64,000 nucleotides of DNA, taken from the NCBI RefSeq assembly GCF_000297395.2, contig NZ_HF570108.1, positions 1,682,125 through 1,746,124 on the forward strand. The letters run 5' to 3'. This DNA is from Micromonospora lupini str. Lupac 08. GTDB lineage: Bacteria; Actinomycetota; Actinomycetes; Mycobacteriales; Micromonosporaceae. Below the pieces are notes generated by a model. It did not search any database and was not told the DNA's origin. It worked only from the letters and a program-made list of their open reading frames with translations. Made by a program: the position numbers and the translations under genes. Of the stretch, positions 1 through 8,354 are shown in pieces. The number at the start of each line of letters is the position of its first letter. Position 1 is the stretch's first letter.

Positions 1-684
1 GTGGCCGCCGAGGCGCCGACGGGCGGCGGGGCCGGGCCGGCGACCGCGCCGGTCGGTGTGCGCCCGCCGCGCACCGCAGGGATGCGGCTGGCCTGGTCGG
101 TGGTACGCGGACAGCCCGCCGCCCGACTCGGCATCGCCGCCGTGGCGATCGGTCACCTGGTGATGGTGGCGGTGATGGCGATGACCCCGGTCCGGCTCGG
201 TGAGTCGCACGCCGACGCCGACGTGCTGCGGCTGGTCGGGATCGTGTTGAGCCTGCACATCGCCGGCATGTACGCGTTCTCCCCGGTGGTCGGCTGGCTC
301 ACCGACCGGCTCGGCCGGCGGGCGGTGATCCTCGGCGGGGTCGGGCTGCTGCTGGCCGCCTGCGCGGTCGCCGGCACCGCCGGGCACCACACGCCCCGGC
401 TCTCGGTCGGCCTGGTCCTGCTCGGGCTGGGCTGGTCGGGGACGATGGTGGCCGGCTCGACGTTGCTCTCCGAGTCGGTGTCGGCCGGTGTGCGGCCGAG
501 TGTCCAGGGATTCTCCGATCTGATCATGGGGTTGGCGGGGGCCGGCGCCGCGGTGCTCAGCGGGTTTGTCATGCAGCTCGCCGGTTATCCGGTGCTCACC
601 CTGCTCGCGGCGGTCGCGACCGTGCCCCTGGTGGCGCTAGCGTTGCGCCCGGTGCCGACGGGGGCACCGGGCGAGGAGGATTGA
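1..684 (+). CDS. MFS transporter, C-terminal part (cut by window start)
   Basis: This is the carboxy-terminal half of a major facilitator superfamily permease in the cytoplasmic membrane. About six hydrophobic segments are visible. The loop VGWLTDRLGRR at about residues 97-107 is the typical MFS loop between transmembrane helices, here in the second half of the protein. The reading frame is open at base 1, so the GTG there is probably an internal valine and the real start lies upstream. The substrate cannot be deduced. The gene ends 4 bases before the DUF3046 gene, so the two may be cotranscribed. The family is clear, the function is not. Confidence 0.8.
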   Translation: MAAEAPTGGGAGPATAPVGVRPPRTAGMRLAWSVVRGQPAARLGIAAVAIGHLVMVAVMAMTPVRLGESHADADVLRLVGIVLSLHIAGMYAFSPVVGWLTDRLGRRAVILGGVGLLLAACAVAGTAGHHTPRLSVGLVLLGLGWSGTMVAGSTLLSESVSAGVRPSVQGFSDLIMGLAGAGAAVLSGFVMQLAGYPVLTLLAAVATVPLVALALRPVPTGAPGEED

Positions 685-688
685 TCAC

Positions 689-889
689 GTGCGGCTGACC
701 GACTTCTGGGCGCGGCTGGAGGAGGCGTTCGGGCCGGGCTACGCGGCCAGCATCGCCCGCGACCAGGTGCTGTCCCAGCTCCATGGGCGGACCATCGAGC
801 AGGCGCTGTCGTCGGGGGAGCAGACGCACGTGGTGTGGCGGGCGGTCTGCGCCGCGTATCCCGACCGCGTGCCCGCCCGACTACGCTGA
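689..889 (+). CDS. DUF3046 family protein
   Basis: This small protein of 66 residues belongs to the DUF3046 family, a short actinobacterial protein normally encoded directly upstream of recA (Rv2738c in M. tuberculosis, from memory). The fingerprint is MRLTDFW at the start, followed by the stretch RDQVLSQLHGRTIEQAL and a final VWRAVC segment. It starts with GTG. Its function is unknown. The position immediately before recA is conserved in the phylum and supports the call more than length alone could. Confidence 0.85.
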   Translation: MRLTDFWARLEEAFGPGYAASIARDQVLSQLHGRTIEQALSSGEQTHVVWRAVCAAYPDRVPARLR

Positions 890-926
890 GCAGCCTTTTC
901 GCCGGTTCCGCGTGTCGCTTGTCGAG

Positions 927-942
927 TCGTACACCTGTTCGG
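927..942. promoter_or_regulatory. Candidate LexA (SOS) box upstream of recA
   Basis: The sequence TCGTACACCTGTTCGG matches the actinobacterial SOS-box pattern TCGaAC-N4-GTTCga with one change in the left half-site. Two sites upstream of lexA in this window share the same TCGTAC-N4-GTTY form, which raises confidence. It lies about 130 bases before the recA ATG. A possible -10 (TATTGT, 944-949) follows immediately, so bound LexA would block that promoter. Confidence 0.6.
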
Positions 943-996
943 CTATTGTCCACAGCGGGGTGCTCGTCCACAGCTCGCGGCCCGTCGGCTGGTTTT

Positions 997-1019
997 CTGT
1001 CGGACCCAGCGCCTAGCGT
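997..1019 (+). promoter_or_regulatory. RecA-NDp (PafBC-type) promoter of recA
   Basis: The DNA-damage promoter motif described in mycobacteria is tTGTCRgtg-N8-TAnnnT. Here CTGTCGGAC (997-1005) is followed by exactly eight bases and then TAGCGT (1014-1019). The invariant TGTCR core, the spacing and the -10 all fit. Transcription would start near base 1026, where a GTG in the recA frame could even serve as a leaderless start. This implies LexA-independent induction of recA in addition to the LexA box upstream. Confidence 0.6.
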
Positions 1020-1073
1020 GTCCGCGTGACGCGAAGCTCAGCAAAGACGCCGGCGAAGGCAGGGGTGGCAACC

Positions 1074-2120
1074 ATGGCAGCAGGGCCTGACCGGGAGAAG
1101 GCACTCGACCTTGCTCTCGCTCAGATTGACAAGCAATTCGGCAAGGGCTCGGTGATGCGACTGGGTGACCGGCCGGTTGTCCAGACCGCGATCATTCCGA
1201 CCGGCTCCATCGCGCTCGACGTGGCCCTCGGCATCGGTGGTCTGCCCCGTGGCCGGGTGGTCGAGATCTACGGCCCGGAGTCCAGCGGTAAGACCACGGT
1301 GGCTCTGCACGCGGTGGCCAACGCCCAGCGCAACGGCGGCATCGCCGCCTTCATCGACGCCGAGCACGCGCTCGACCCGGAGTACGCGAAGGCCCTGGGC
1401 GTCGACACCGACGCCATGCTGGTCTCGCAGCCGGACACGGGCGAGCAGGCGCTGGAGATCGCGGACATGCTGATCCGCTCCGGCGCTCTGGACATCATCG
1501 TGATCGACTCGGTGGCGGCCCTGGTGCCGCGCGCCGAGATCGAGGGCGAGATGGGCGACAGCCACGTGGGCCTCCAGGCCCGGCTGATGAGCCAGGCACT
1601 CCGGAAGATCACCGGTGTGCTCAGCAACACCGGCACCACGGCGATCTTCATCAACCAGCTGCGGGAAAAGATCGGCGTCATGTTCGGCAGCCCGGAGACC
1701 ACCACCGGTGGTCGGGCGCTGAAGTTCTACGCCTCGGTCCGGCTCGACGTGCGACGCATCGAGAGCCTCAAGGACGGCACCGACGTGGTCGGTAACCGCA
1801 CCCGGGTCAAGGTCGTGAAGAACAAGGTGGCCGCGCCGTTCAAGCAGGCCGAGTTCGACATCATGTACGGCAAGGGCATCTCGCGTGAGGGCTCGCTCAT
1901 CGACGTCGGCGTGGAGCAGGCGATCATCCGCAAGTCCGGAGCGTGGTACACGTACGACGGCGACCAGCTCGGCCAGGGCAAGGAGAAGGCCCGGGAGTTC
2001 CTGAAGGAGAACCCGGACGTGGCCGCCGAGATCGAGAAGAAGATCCTGGAGAAGCTCGGCGTCGGGGTCGGCGCGGGTGACGCCGCCGGTGGCCCGGAGC
2101 TACCGCCTGTCGACTTCTGA
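1074..2120 (+). CDS. recA: Recombinase RecA
   Basis: RecA is the ATP-dependent strand-exchange protein of homologous recombination and the coprotease that triggers LexA self-cleavage. The Walker A motif is GPESSGKTT at about residues 66-74. The Walker B region [12 protein letters not shown], loop 1 ([10 protein letters not shown]) and loop 2 ([13 protein letters not shown]) follow in order. From ATG 1074 the protein has 348 residues, the usual actinobacterial length, and a GGGGTGG ribosome-binding sequence lies upstream. An in-frame GTG at 1026 would add 16 residues and is possible as a leaderless start. There is no intein, unlike in M. tuberculosis RecA. recX follows after 14 bases. Confidence 0.98.
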   Translation: MAAGPDREKALDLALAQIDKQFGKGSVMRLGDRPVVQTAIIPTGSIALDVALGIGGLPRGRVVEIYGPESSGKTTVALHAVANAQRNGGIAAFIDAEHALDPEYAKALGVDTDAMLVSQPDTGEQALEIADMLIRSGALDIIVIDSVAALVPRAEIEGEMGDSHVGLQARLMSQALRKITGVLSNTGTTAIFINQLREKIGVMFGSPETTTGGRALKFYASVRLDVRRIESLKDGTDVVGNRTRVKVVKNKVAAPFKQAEFDIMYGKGISREGSLIDVGVEQAIIRKSGAWYTYDGDQLGQGKEKAREFLKENPDVAAEIEKKILEKLGVGVGAGDAAGGPELPPVDF

Positions 2121-2134
2121 TCGGTCGCTGACCA

Positions 2135-2824
2135 GTGGCAGGACGACGCGCCCGTACGGGGCGGGGCTGGGATGCCAGTCCGCCTCGTACGGGCGACGCC
2201 AGTGACCCGCCCCGCCCTCGCCGGGGCGGTCGGGCCGAGCAGCAGGTCGACAAGCCGGAGTCGCCGCCTCGCGACGAGTCGGAGGTGGCTCGCGAGATCT
2301 GCCTGCGCCAGCTCGCCGTCCGGCCCCGCACCCGGGCCGAGCTGGCCGACGCGTTGGCCAAGCGGGGCATCTCCGAAGAGGTCTCGGCCGAGGTGCTCGA
2401 CCGCTACGACGAGGTCGGCATCATCGACGACGCCGCGTTCGCCCGCGCCTGGGTGTCCAGCCGGCACACCGGTCGGGGCCTGGCCCGCCGGGCGCTCGCC
2501 AACGAGCTGCGCCGCAAGGGCGTCGACGGCGAGGTGGCCACCGAGGCGCTGGGCGAGCTGGACGAGGAGACCGAGGCGGCGACCGCGCGCGCTCTGGTGG
2601 ACCGCAAACTGCGTACCGCCCGGGGTGAGCCCGACGCCGTCTTCCGCCGCCTGGTCGGGATGCTGGCCCGCAAGGGCTACCCGCCCGGCGTGGCCATCCG
2701 CGCGGTGAAGGACGCGCTCGCCGCGCAGAGCGCCGAGGCGGCCGAGTTCGCCGAGCAGATCGATGCGGACGCGCTCGCCGACGCCGAGGGCGATCTGGAG
2801 CGCGACAGCCGTCCGCTCGACTGA
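2135..2824 (+). CDS. recX: RecA regulatory protein RecX
   Basis: RecX binds the RecA filament and limits its activity, and it is normally cotranscribed with recA. The protein has 229 residues. About 45 low-complexity, Arg/Pro-rich residues precede the RecX fold. Conserved pieces include RTRAELADALAKRGI, the stretch IIDDAAFARAWVSSR, and GRGLARRALANELRRKGV, which form the three-helix repeats typical of the family. The gene starts 14 bases after recA. The start at 2135 is the first available and the N-terminal extension may be shorter in reality. Confidence 0.93.
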   Translation: MAGRRARTGRGWDASPPRTGDASDPPRPRRGGRAEQQVDKPESPPRDESEVAREICLRQLAVRPRTRAELADALAKRGISEEVSAEVLDRYDEVGIIDDAAFARAWVSSRHTGRGLARRALANELRRKGVDGEVATEALGELDEETEAATARALVDRKLRTARGEPDAVFRRLVGMLARKGYPPGVAIRAVKDALAAQSAEAAEFAEQIDADALADAEGDLERDSRPLD

Positions 2825-2856
2825 GTGACGTGCTGGGTGCGGTGGGGAGTGACCCG

Positions 2857-3564
2857 ATGCTGAAGGCGTGTCTGAACGGCCAGCGCAGCCGTGCGGCCCA
2901 TCCGGCCGTGCCGGTGACCCCGACGGAGCTGGCCGCCGACGCGTCCCGCTGCGCCGCGCTGGGCGTCGCGGCAGTGCACGTCCATCCCCGGGACGCGGGC
3001 GGCGTCGAGTCGCTGCGCCCGGCGGTGATCGCCGACGCGCTGACCGCGATCCGTGCGGCCAGTCCGGGGCTGCCGGTGGGGGTGAGCACCGGCGCCTGGA
3101 TCGAGCCGGATCCGGCCGCCCGGGTGGCCGCCGTCCGGTCCTGGTCGGTGCTGCCCGACTTCGCCTCGGTCAACGCGCACGAGCCCGGTGCCGAGGGGGT
3201 CGCCGCCGCGCTGCACGAGCGCGGCGTGCTCGTCGAGGTGGGGGTCTGGACACTCGACGCCGTCGAGGCGTACAGGTCCTGGCGGGTGCCGGTCGGCCGG
3301 ATCCTCGTCGAGTGCATGGCCGAGGAGGCACCTGTCGCGTTGGCCGATGCGGCACGGATCCTCGCCGCGCTGCCGCCGTCCGGCGTCGCACCGGTGCTGC
3401 TGCACTCCGAGGGGCCGGCGACCTGGGCGGTGCTCGCCGAGGCGGTCGGCCGTGGCCTGCACACCCGGATCGGTCTGGAGGACACCCTGCTGCTGCCCGA
3501 CGGCACATCGGCGCCCACAAACGCCGCGTTGGTCACCGCGGCGCTGGCAGCCGGTGCCCAGTGA
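2857..3564 (+). CDS. BKACE-family beta-keto acid cleavage enzyme (DUF849)
   Basis: BKACE enzymes condense a beta-keto acid with acetyl-CoA and cleave it to acetoacetate and a CoA ester, using a zinc ion. The founding member acts on 3-keto-5-aminohexanoate in lysine fermentation. The metal-binding motif VHVHPRD at about residues 38-44 and the later RIGLEDTLLLPDG segment are diagnostic. ATG 2857 is preferred because GGGGAG lies about 8 bases upstream; it gives 235 residues, slightly short for the family. An in-frame GTG at 2830 is the alternative. The substrate is unknown. The gene trails recX and may share its transcript. Confidence 0.82.
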   Translation: MLKACLNGQRSRAAHPAVPVTPTELAADASRCAALGVAAVHVHPRDAGGVESLRPAVIADALTAIRAASPGLPVGVSTGAWIEPDPAARVAAVRSWSVLPDFASVNAHEPGAEGVAAALHERGVLVEVGVWTLDAVEAYRSWRVPVGRILVECMAEEAPVALADAARILAALPPSGVAPVLLHSEGPATWAVLAEAVGRGLHTRIGLEDTLLLPDGTSAPTNAALVTAALAAGAQ

Positions 3565-3579
3565 GCCGCCGACGTCGCG

Positions 3580-4173
3580 TCAGCGGGGGAAGCGCAGGCT
3601 CTTCACGATCAGGTCGCACCCGGCCCGCATCTCCGCCACCAGACGATCGTGGCGACAGTCGACCATGAACGTGTCGGTGCTGCCCGGTACGACGCCGTAG
3701 ACCATCACGTCTTCGACACCCGGCAGCGTCGCGGTGCTCGGCAGGGGTCCGGGGGCAAGTTCGGAGAGGTTCATCCGGACAGCCTTCGCGCCGTCCAGGG
3801 TCAGGCGTTCCATCGATGGATTCGGCGGCATGATGGCGGGGTCGTCGATCAGCAGCAGATCCATCGGTGATCCCTCCACCGAGTTGGCCGGTGACGTCAG
3901 CACCGTGACGGTGTCACCCTCGGTCGCTCCCCTGGGCGAGATCTGGGCGCAACCCGGGTCTTCGCGCGGAGGGCAGGGGCCTGTCGTCCAGCCCCTGGGT
4001 GCGGTGAAGCTCACCCTGCCGTCGACGGTGCCGGTCCGCTCACCCGGTTCGAGTGCGGTCGTACTGCCCGACCGTGCAGCCGGACCGTTGTTCACGCCCC
4101 GGCGGGCGAGGATCACCACGACGCTGAACGACAGCACCAGCACCACGCCGAACAGGAGCATCTTCCGCATCAT
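3580..4173 (-). CDS. Membrane-anchored secreted protein of unknown function
   Basis: I do not recognise the family. From ATG 4173 (or the adjacent ATG 4170) the protein has 197 residues. It opens with MMRKMLLFGVVLVLSFSVVV, a single N-terminal membrane segment that could be an uncleaved anchor or a signal peptide, so the rest should face outward. The exported part has a pair of cysteines in GPCPPREDPGC and two more near the C-terminus (DCRHD, AGCDLI), which may form disulfides. The frame stays open further upstream, but that part lacks protein-like composition. It is convergent with the BKACE gene, with 15 bases between stops. Confidence 0.6.
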   Translation of the reverse strand: MMRKMLLFGVVLVLSFSVVVILARRGVNNGPAARSGSTTALEPGERTGTVDGRVSFTAPRGWTTGPCPPREDPGCAQISPRGATEGDTVTVLTSPANSVEGSPMDLLLIDDPAIMPPNPSMERLTLDGAKAVRMNLSELAPGPLPSTATLPGVEDVMVYGVVPGSTDTFMVDCRHDRLVAEMRAGCDLIVKSLRFPR

Positions 4174-4836
4174 GCATGGACCGTACGGGCGGCTCAGAAC
4201 GTCGACAATCGCCCAGCCGTCCCGGACCGCGCTCCGTTGTACGTGAAGGTGGAGTGTGGGTCTGGCACGAGTTGGTCCGGTGCGGCCGGTTGTGGTCGAT
4301 GGGGTCGCTGTTGTCACACAGCCGGCTCGGCGGATGGTGTCCTCGTCGCTGAACAGGTACGACATCCGGATCGAGGCCCGTCAGCTCGCCGCGTTTGTCC
4401 CTCGGTGTCCGCAACGACATCAGCTTTGGGTGACGCTACAACTTCGCTCCGTTCGGGGGGTTTGATCATGAGTCCTTGACCAGACCGCCCTTGGCGACCT
4501 AGCCTCGCCATACAGGCTCACATTGCCCGACCAGCGCAGGCTAAGCGCACAACATAGATCTCGTAACAGAACAGCATCACTTTGGCCGACTCCGCGGCCT
4601 TTGGCGGCAGTTCCGGACTGGCCGGTCCGGCGCTCCGCGACAACTGCACCCGGTCGCCGACGATGCCCGAGGGCACCGCCGGCGGAGAGAGCTATCCACG
4701 GCCAGCCGCTCCGGTCGGGCGTCCACAGCCGCAGGAGTGTGCCTCGGGCACAGTCGCTGCGGTCTCGACGTTCAGGGGAGGCGGCCATGGCGGCGCGGCG
4801 GCACAGGTTCACCGGTAGACCTCACGGGGTCCCGGC
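4174..4836. other. Intergenic region before RNase Y; no gene supported
   Basis: This 663-base stretch has open frames on both strands but none looks like a protein, and none has a convincing ribosome-binding site. Base composition is somewhat lower in GC than in the flanking genes between about 4,430 and 4,590. A possible promoter pointing right is TTGACC (4476-4481) with TAGCCT (4500-4505), spaced 18 bases. That would give rny a leader of about 330 bases. I see no tRNA or riboswitch fold. Confidence 0.4.
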
Positions 4837-6603
4837 ATGAACGCCCTCGACGTCGTGCTCCTCGCGGCCGTCCTGATCCTCGCGGTGGTCGTGGTCGGGG
4901 CGGTGCTGATCGGCATCCGGACGATGCGCCGGATGGGCACGGCGCCGGCCCCGGAGGATCCCGCCTTCATCGCGGAGAAGGACCGTCAGGAGCAGTCCCT
5001 GGCCGCCCTGCGCAACGCCGCCGACCAGGCGAACAGCACGATCGACGTGGCGAAGTCCGCCGCCTCCGCGGCTCATGCCGAGGCGGCGGCGGCGAAGGCC
5101 GAGGCGAAGGCGGCCCGGGCCGAGGCCCGGCGGGTGCTCGACGACGCCCGCGCCGAGGCGGACACCGTGCTGGAGCGGGCGCACAAGCAGGCCGAGGCCG
5201 ACGCCGAGCAGCTCCGTACGGCCGCGCGGCGCAGCGGCGAGCGGGAGGTCGCGGTGCTCGCCGCCACCACCCGGGAGCAGGCCGCGGAGGTGGAGCGCCG
5301 GGCGGCCCGGATGGACGAGCGGGAGCGCCTGCACACCGAGGAGGTGGAGCGGTTCGCCGAGCGGGAGCGGCAGCTCACCGCCGCGAGCGCCGCCCTCGCG
5401 GCCCGGGAGTCCGCGCTCGCCCAGCGCGAGACCGAGCTGGCCGAGGCCGAGGAGTTGCGCCGTCGGGAGCTGGAGCGGGTGGCCGGTCTCACCGCCGACT
5501 CGGCCCGACTGGAGTTGATCGACGCGATCGAGACGTCCGCCAAGCGGGAGGCCGCGCTGCTGGTGCGCGACATCGAGTCCGACGCGCGCAACACCGCCGA
5601 GCAGCGGGCCCGACACATCGTGGTGGACGCGATCCAGCGGGTGGCCAGCGAGCAGACCGCCGAGAGCGTGGTCAGCGTCCTGCACCTGCCCGGCGACGAG
5701 ATGAAGGGCCGCATCATCGGCCGGGAGGGGCGCAACATCCGCGCCTTCGAGTCGGTGACCGGGGTCAACCTGATCATCGACGACACCCCCGAGGCGGTGC
5801 TGCTGTCCTGCTTCGACCCGGTGCGCCGGGAGGTCGGCCGGCTCACGCTGGAGAAGCTGGTGCTCGACGGGCGGATCCACCCGCACCGGATCGAGGAGGT
5901 CTACGACCTGGCCCGCCAGGAGGTGGAGCAGCTCTGCCTGCGTGCCGCCGAGGACGCCCTGGTCGAGGTCGGCATCACCGAGATCCACCCTGAGCTGGTG
6001 ACCCTGCTGGGCCGGCTGCGCTACCGCACCTCGTACGGGCAGAACGTGCTCAAGCACCTGGTCGAGACCGCGCACATCGCCGGCATCATGGCCGCCGAGC
6101 TGCGGCTGGACGTGCCCACCATCAAGCGGTCGGCGTTCCTGCACGACATCGGCAAGGCGCTCACCCACGAGGTCGAGGGCAGCCACGCCATCATCGGCGC
6201 CGACCTGGCCCGCAAGTACGGCGAGCACGAGGACGTGGTGCACGCCATCGAGGCGCACCACAACGAGGTGCCGCCGCAGACCATCGAGGCCGTGCTCACC
6301 CAGGCCTCCGATGCCTGTTCCGGCGGTCGGCCGGGCGCGCGTCGGGAGAGCCTGGAGGCGTACGTCAAGCGGCTGGAGCGGATCGAGGAGATCGCGGCCG
6401 GGAAGCTCGGTGTCGACAAGGTGTTCGCGATGCAGGCCGGCCGGGAGATCCGGGTGATGGTCAAGCCGGACGACGTGGACGACATCGGGGCGGCCGTGCT
6501 GGCCCGCGACGTGGCCAAGCAGATCGAGGAGGAGCTGACCTACCCGGGTCAGATCCGGGTCACAGTGGTCCGCGAGTCCCGGGTCACCGAGATCGCCCGC
6601 TGA
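4837..6603 (+). CDS. rny: Ribonuclease Y
   Basis: RNase Y is a membrane-anchored endoribonuclease that initiates mRNA decay. Domains appear in the usual order. An N-terminal transmembrane helix spans about residues 5-27. A long charged coiled coil rich in Ala, Glu and Arg covers about 45-240. The KH RNA-binding domain contains GRIIGREGRNIRAFE at about 291-305. The HD phosphohydrolase domain contains the metal motif FLHDIGK at about 435. The length of 588 residues is slightly longer than the typical 520. The ATG start sits next to a hydrophobic anchor as expected. The Shine-Dalgarno is weak. Confidence 0.93.
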   Translation: MNALDVVLLAAVLILAVVVVGAVLIGIRTMRRMGTAPAPEDPAFIAEKDRQEQSLAALRNAADQANSTIDVAKSAASAAHAEAAAAKAEAKAARAEARRVLDDARAEADTVLERAHKQAEADAEQLRTAARRSGEREVAVLAATTREQAAEVERRAARMDERERLHTEEVERFAERERQLTAASAALAARESALAQRETELAEAEELRRRELERVAGLTADSARLELIDAIETSAKREAALLVRDIESDARNTAEQRARHIVVDAIQRVASEQTAESVVSVLHLPGDEMKGRIIGREGRNIRAFESVTGVNLIIDDTPEAVLLSCFDPVRREVGRLTLEKLVLDGRIHPHRIEEVYDLARQEVEQLCLRAAEDALVEVGITEIHPELVTLLGRLRYRTSYGQNVLKHLVETAHIAGIMAAELRLDVPTIKRSAFLHDIGKALTHEVEGSHAIIGADLARKYGEHEDVVHAIEAHHNEVPPQTIEAVLTQASDACSGGRPGARRESLEAYVKRLERIEEIAAGKLGVDKVFAMQAGREIRVMVKPDDVDDIGAAVLARDVAKQIEEELTYPGQIRVTVVRESRVTEIAR

Positions 6604-6635
6604 CCCGGCGGGCCCTTGATCGACACGCTTTCAGC

Positions 6636-6674
6636 GATATCGGGGTATCCCGTCGCCGGTGATACCCCGATATC
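6636..6674. terminator. Perfect 14-bp palindrome between rny and gluD
   Basis: The arm GATATCGGGGTATC (6636-6649) is the exact reverse complement of GATACCCCGATATC (6661-6674), with an 11-base loop. It sits between convergent stop codons and so can end transcription from both sides. It lacks a U-tract. A related but imperfect element, sharing TCGGGGTATC and CGAACCCG, occurs between nrdJ and folD, so this may also be a dispersed intergenic repeat. Confidence 0.65.
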
Positions 6675-6707
6675 AACGAACCCGTGTCGCCCGGCGGCCC
6701 GCCGCCC

Positions 6708-7589
6708 TCAGATCATCCGGGCGGAGTCCGCGCCGGCGTCCTGGGCGGGCAGCACCTTGGCCGCCGTGCGCGGTGTGCGACCCATCCGCTTCTGCAACCA
6801 CCAGGCCAGGGCCGACAGCGAGCCGCAGATGGCGATGTAGATCGCCGCCACGATCAGGTACGTCGGCACGTACGGCAGCCCGAACGGCAACCGACCGCCG
6901 ATCTGCTTACCCACGAAGAGCAGCTCGGGGTACGTGATGATGAAACCCAGTGCGGTGTCCTTGAGTAGCACCACGAGCTGGCTGACGATCGCCGGGAGCA
7001 TCGACCGGACGGCCTGCGGCAGCAGGATCAACCGCAGCACCTGGTTCTTGCGCAGGCCGATCGCGTACGCGCCCTCGGTCTGCCCGTACGGCACGGCGTT
7101 GATGCCGGCCCGGAAGATCTCCGCGAGCACCGAGCCGTTGTAGAGCACCAGCCCGATGACCAGCGCCCACAGCTTGTCGATCGACCAGCCGTACTGCAGC
7201 GGCACGTAGTAGCCGAAGAAGATCAGGATCAGCAGCGGGATCGCCCGGAACAGTTCCACCACGAACGTCGCCGGGGCCCGCAGGATCCACTTGTCGCTCA
7301 GCCGGCCGCTGGCGAAGACCGCGCCGAAGAGCAGCGCCAGGACCGCGGCGATGCCGGCCGCCTTCAGCGTCGCCCCCAGGCCGCCGAGCAGTTCCCGTTG
7401 CACCGAGGCGTACTGGAACTGCTCCCACTTGCGGGCCTCGAACTGGCCGGTGTCGGCGAACTTGTAGCCGACGTAGGCGAGCAGCGCGATGATGCCGACG
7501 GTGGAGGCGACGCCCAGAATCGCGTTGCGCCGTCTGGCGCGCGGGCCGGGCAGGTCGTAGAGGATCGACGCCTGGCTCAACTCAGCCAC
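6708..7589 (-). CDS. gluD: Glutamate-type ABC transporter permease (GluD)
   Basis: This is the second membrane permease of a polar amino acid ABC importer of the HisM/GlnP class. The EAA loop, which contacts the ATPase, is visible as YAIGLRKNQVLRLILLPQAV. At least five hydrophobic helices are present, and a positively charged N-terminal tail precedes the first. I chose GTG 7589 because the frame upstream overlaps gluC and reads as non-protein sequence; this gives 293 residues. The start is uncertain because the GGAAG element lies very close to the GTG. It is the last gene of the gluABCD operon. Confidence 0.88.
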   Translation of the reverse strand: MAELSQASILYDLPGPRARRRNAILGVASTVGIIALLAYVGYKFADTGQFEARKWEQFQYASVQRELLGGLGATLKAAGIAAVLALLFGAVFASGRLSDKWILRAPATFVVELFRAIPLLILIFFGYYVPLQYGWSIDKLWALVIGLVLYNGSVLAEIFRAGINAVPYGQTEGAYAIGLRKNQVLRLILLPQAVRSMLPAIVSQLVVLLKDTALGFIITYPELLFVGKQIGGRLPFGLPYVPTYLIVAAIYIAICGSLSALAWWLQKRMGRTPRTAAKVLPAQDAGADSARMI

Positions 7590-7617
7590 CTTCCGTTCGC
7601 GACCACACCGACGGCGC

Positions 7618-8274
7618 TCATCGGGCCACTCTCCACTTGCGCTCCAGGAACCGTTGCAGGGCAACCAGCGGCAGGATCAGGATCAGGAAGCCGATGGTGA
7701 TCCAGAGCAGGACGGCGAACTGCGGCTCACCGCGCTCGGCCATGTACGCCGGGATCGCACCGGCCTCCAGCACCGAGAACCCCGCGGCGATCGTGGTGTT
7801 CTTCAACATCGCGATGTACACGCTCATCATCGGCGGGACCATCGCCCGCAGGGCCTGCGGCAGCACGATGAGCGTGAGCACCTGGCCGAAGGTCATGCCC
7901 AGCGCACGCGCCGCCTCGGCCTGCCCGGCCGCGACCGTGTTCACGCCGGAGCGGATCACCTCGCAGACGAACGCCGAGGTGTAGACGGTCAGCGCGATGG
8001 CGGCGCTGGGAAAGTAGTCGATGTTGACGTCGAGCTTCGGAACCGCGAAGACGAGGAACGCGAAGACAAGCGTCAGAGGGGTGTTGCGTACCAGGTTGAC
8101 GTACGTGGCACCGAACGCCCGCAGGGCCGGCACGGGGGAGACCCGCATCGCGCCGAGCAGCGTGCCGAGGACGAGGCTGCCGACCGCGGCGATCAGGAAG
8201 AGTTTGACGGTGTTGGTGAACCCGTCGACGAACAGTTGCCCGTTGTCCGTCAGTACGCGGAAGAACTCGCCCAT
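7618..8274 (-). CDS. gluC: Glutamate-type ABC transporter permease (GluC)
   Basis: This is the first permease subunit of the polar amino acid importer, with 218 residues. The family signature NLVRNTPLTLVFAFLVF lies at about residues 60-76. The EAA motif ARALGMTFGQVLTLIVLPQALR lies at about 121-142 and is the contact with the ATPase GluA. Five membrane helices can be traced. It lies between gluB and gluD in the same order as Corynebacterium gluABCD, which transports glutamate. The substrate assignment here rests on that order and on family resemblance. Confidence 0.9.
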   Translation of the reverse strand: MGEFFRVLTDNGQLFVDGFTNTVKLFLIAAVGSLVLGTLLGAMRVSPVPALRAFGATYVNLVRNTPLTLVFAFLVFAVPKLDVNIDYFPSAAIALTVYTSAFVCEVIRSGVNTVAAGQAEAARALGMTFGQVLTLIVLPQALRAMVPPMMSVYIAMLKNTTIAAGFSVLEAGAIPAYMAERGEPQFAVLLWITIGFLILILPLVALQRFLERKWRVAR

Positions 8275-8301
8275 GCCTCGCTCTCAGTCCCTGGGGCGGG
8301 C

Positions 8302-8328
8302 GCCGGACGGGGACGAGCCCCGTCCGGC
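8302..8328 (-). terminator. Intercistronic stem-loop between gluB and gluC
   Basis: A perfect 11-bp stem (GCCGGACGGGG and CCCCGTCCGGC) with the loop ACGAG lies in the 80-base gap after gluB. Stem-loops here are common in ABC operons. They can stop part of the transcripts or protect the upstream mRNA, so that the binding protein is made in excess over the permeases. Confidence 0.65.
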
Positions 8329-8354
8329 ACCGCAACTCGTGTCGAGCCGGTCGG

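Noticed and set aside
1074..2120. Possible intein in RecA as in M. tuberculosis
   Set aside because: The reading frame has normal RecA length and motifs run without interruption.
4420..4812. Open frame of 130 residues on the minus strand before rny
   Set aside because: Arg/Ser-rich composition, no ribosome-binding site and no recognisable family; read as chance in GC-rich DNA.
4822..6261. Long minus-strand open frame opposite RNase Y
   Set aside because: It mirrors the codon periodicity of rny and has no domain; the plus strand has full KH and HD domains.
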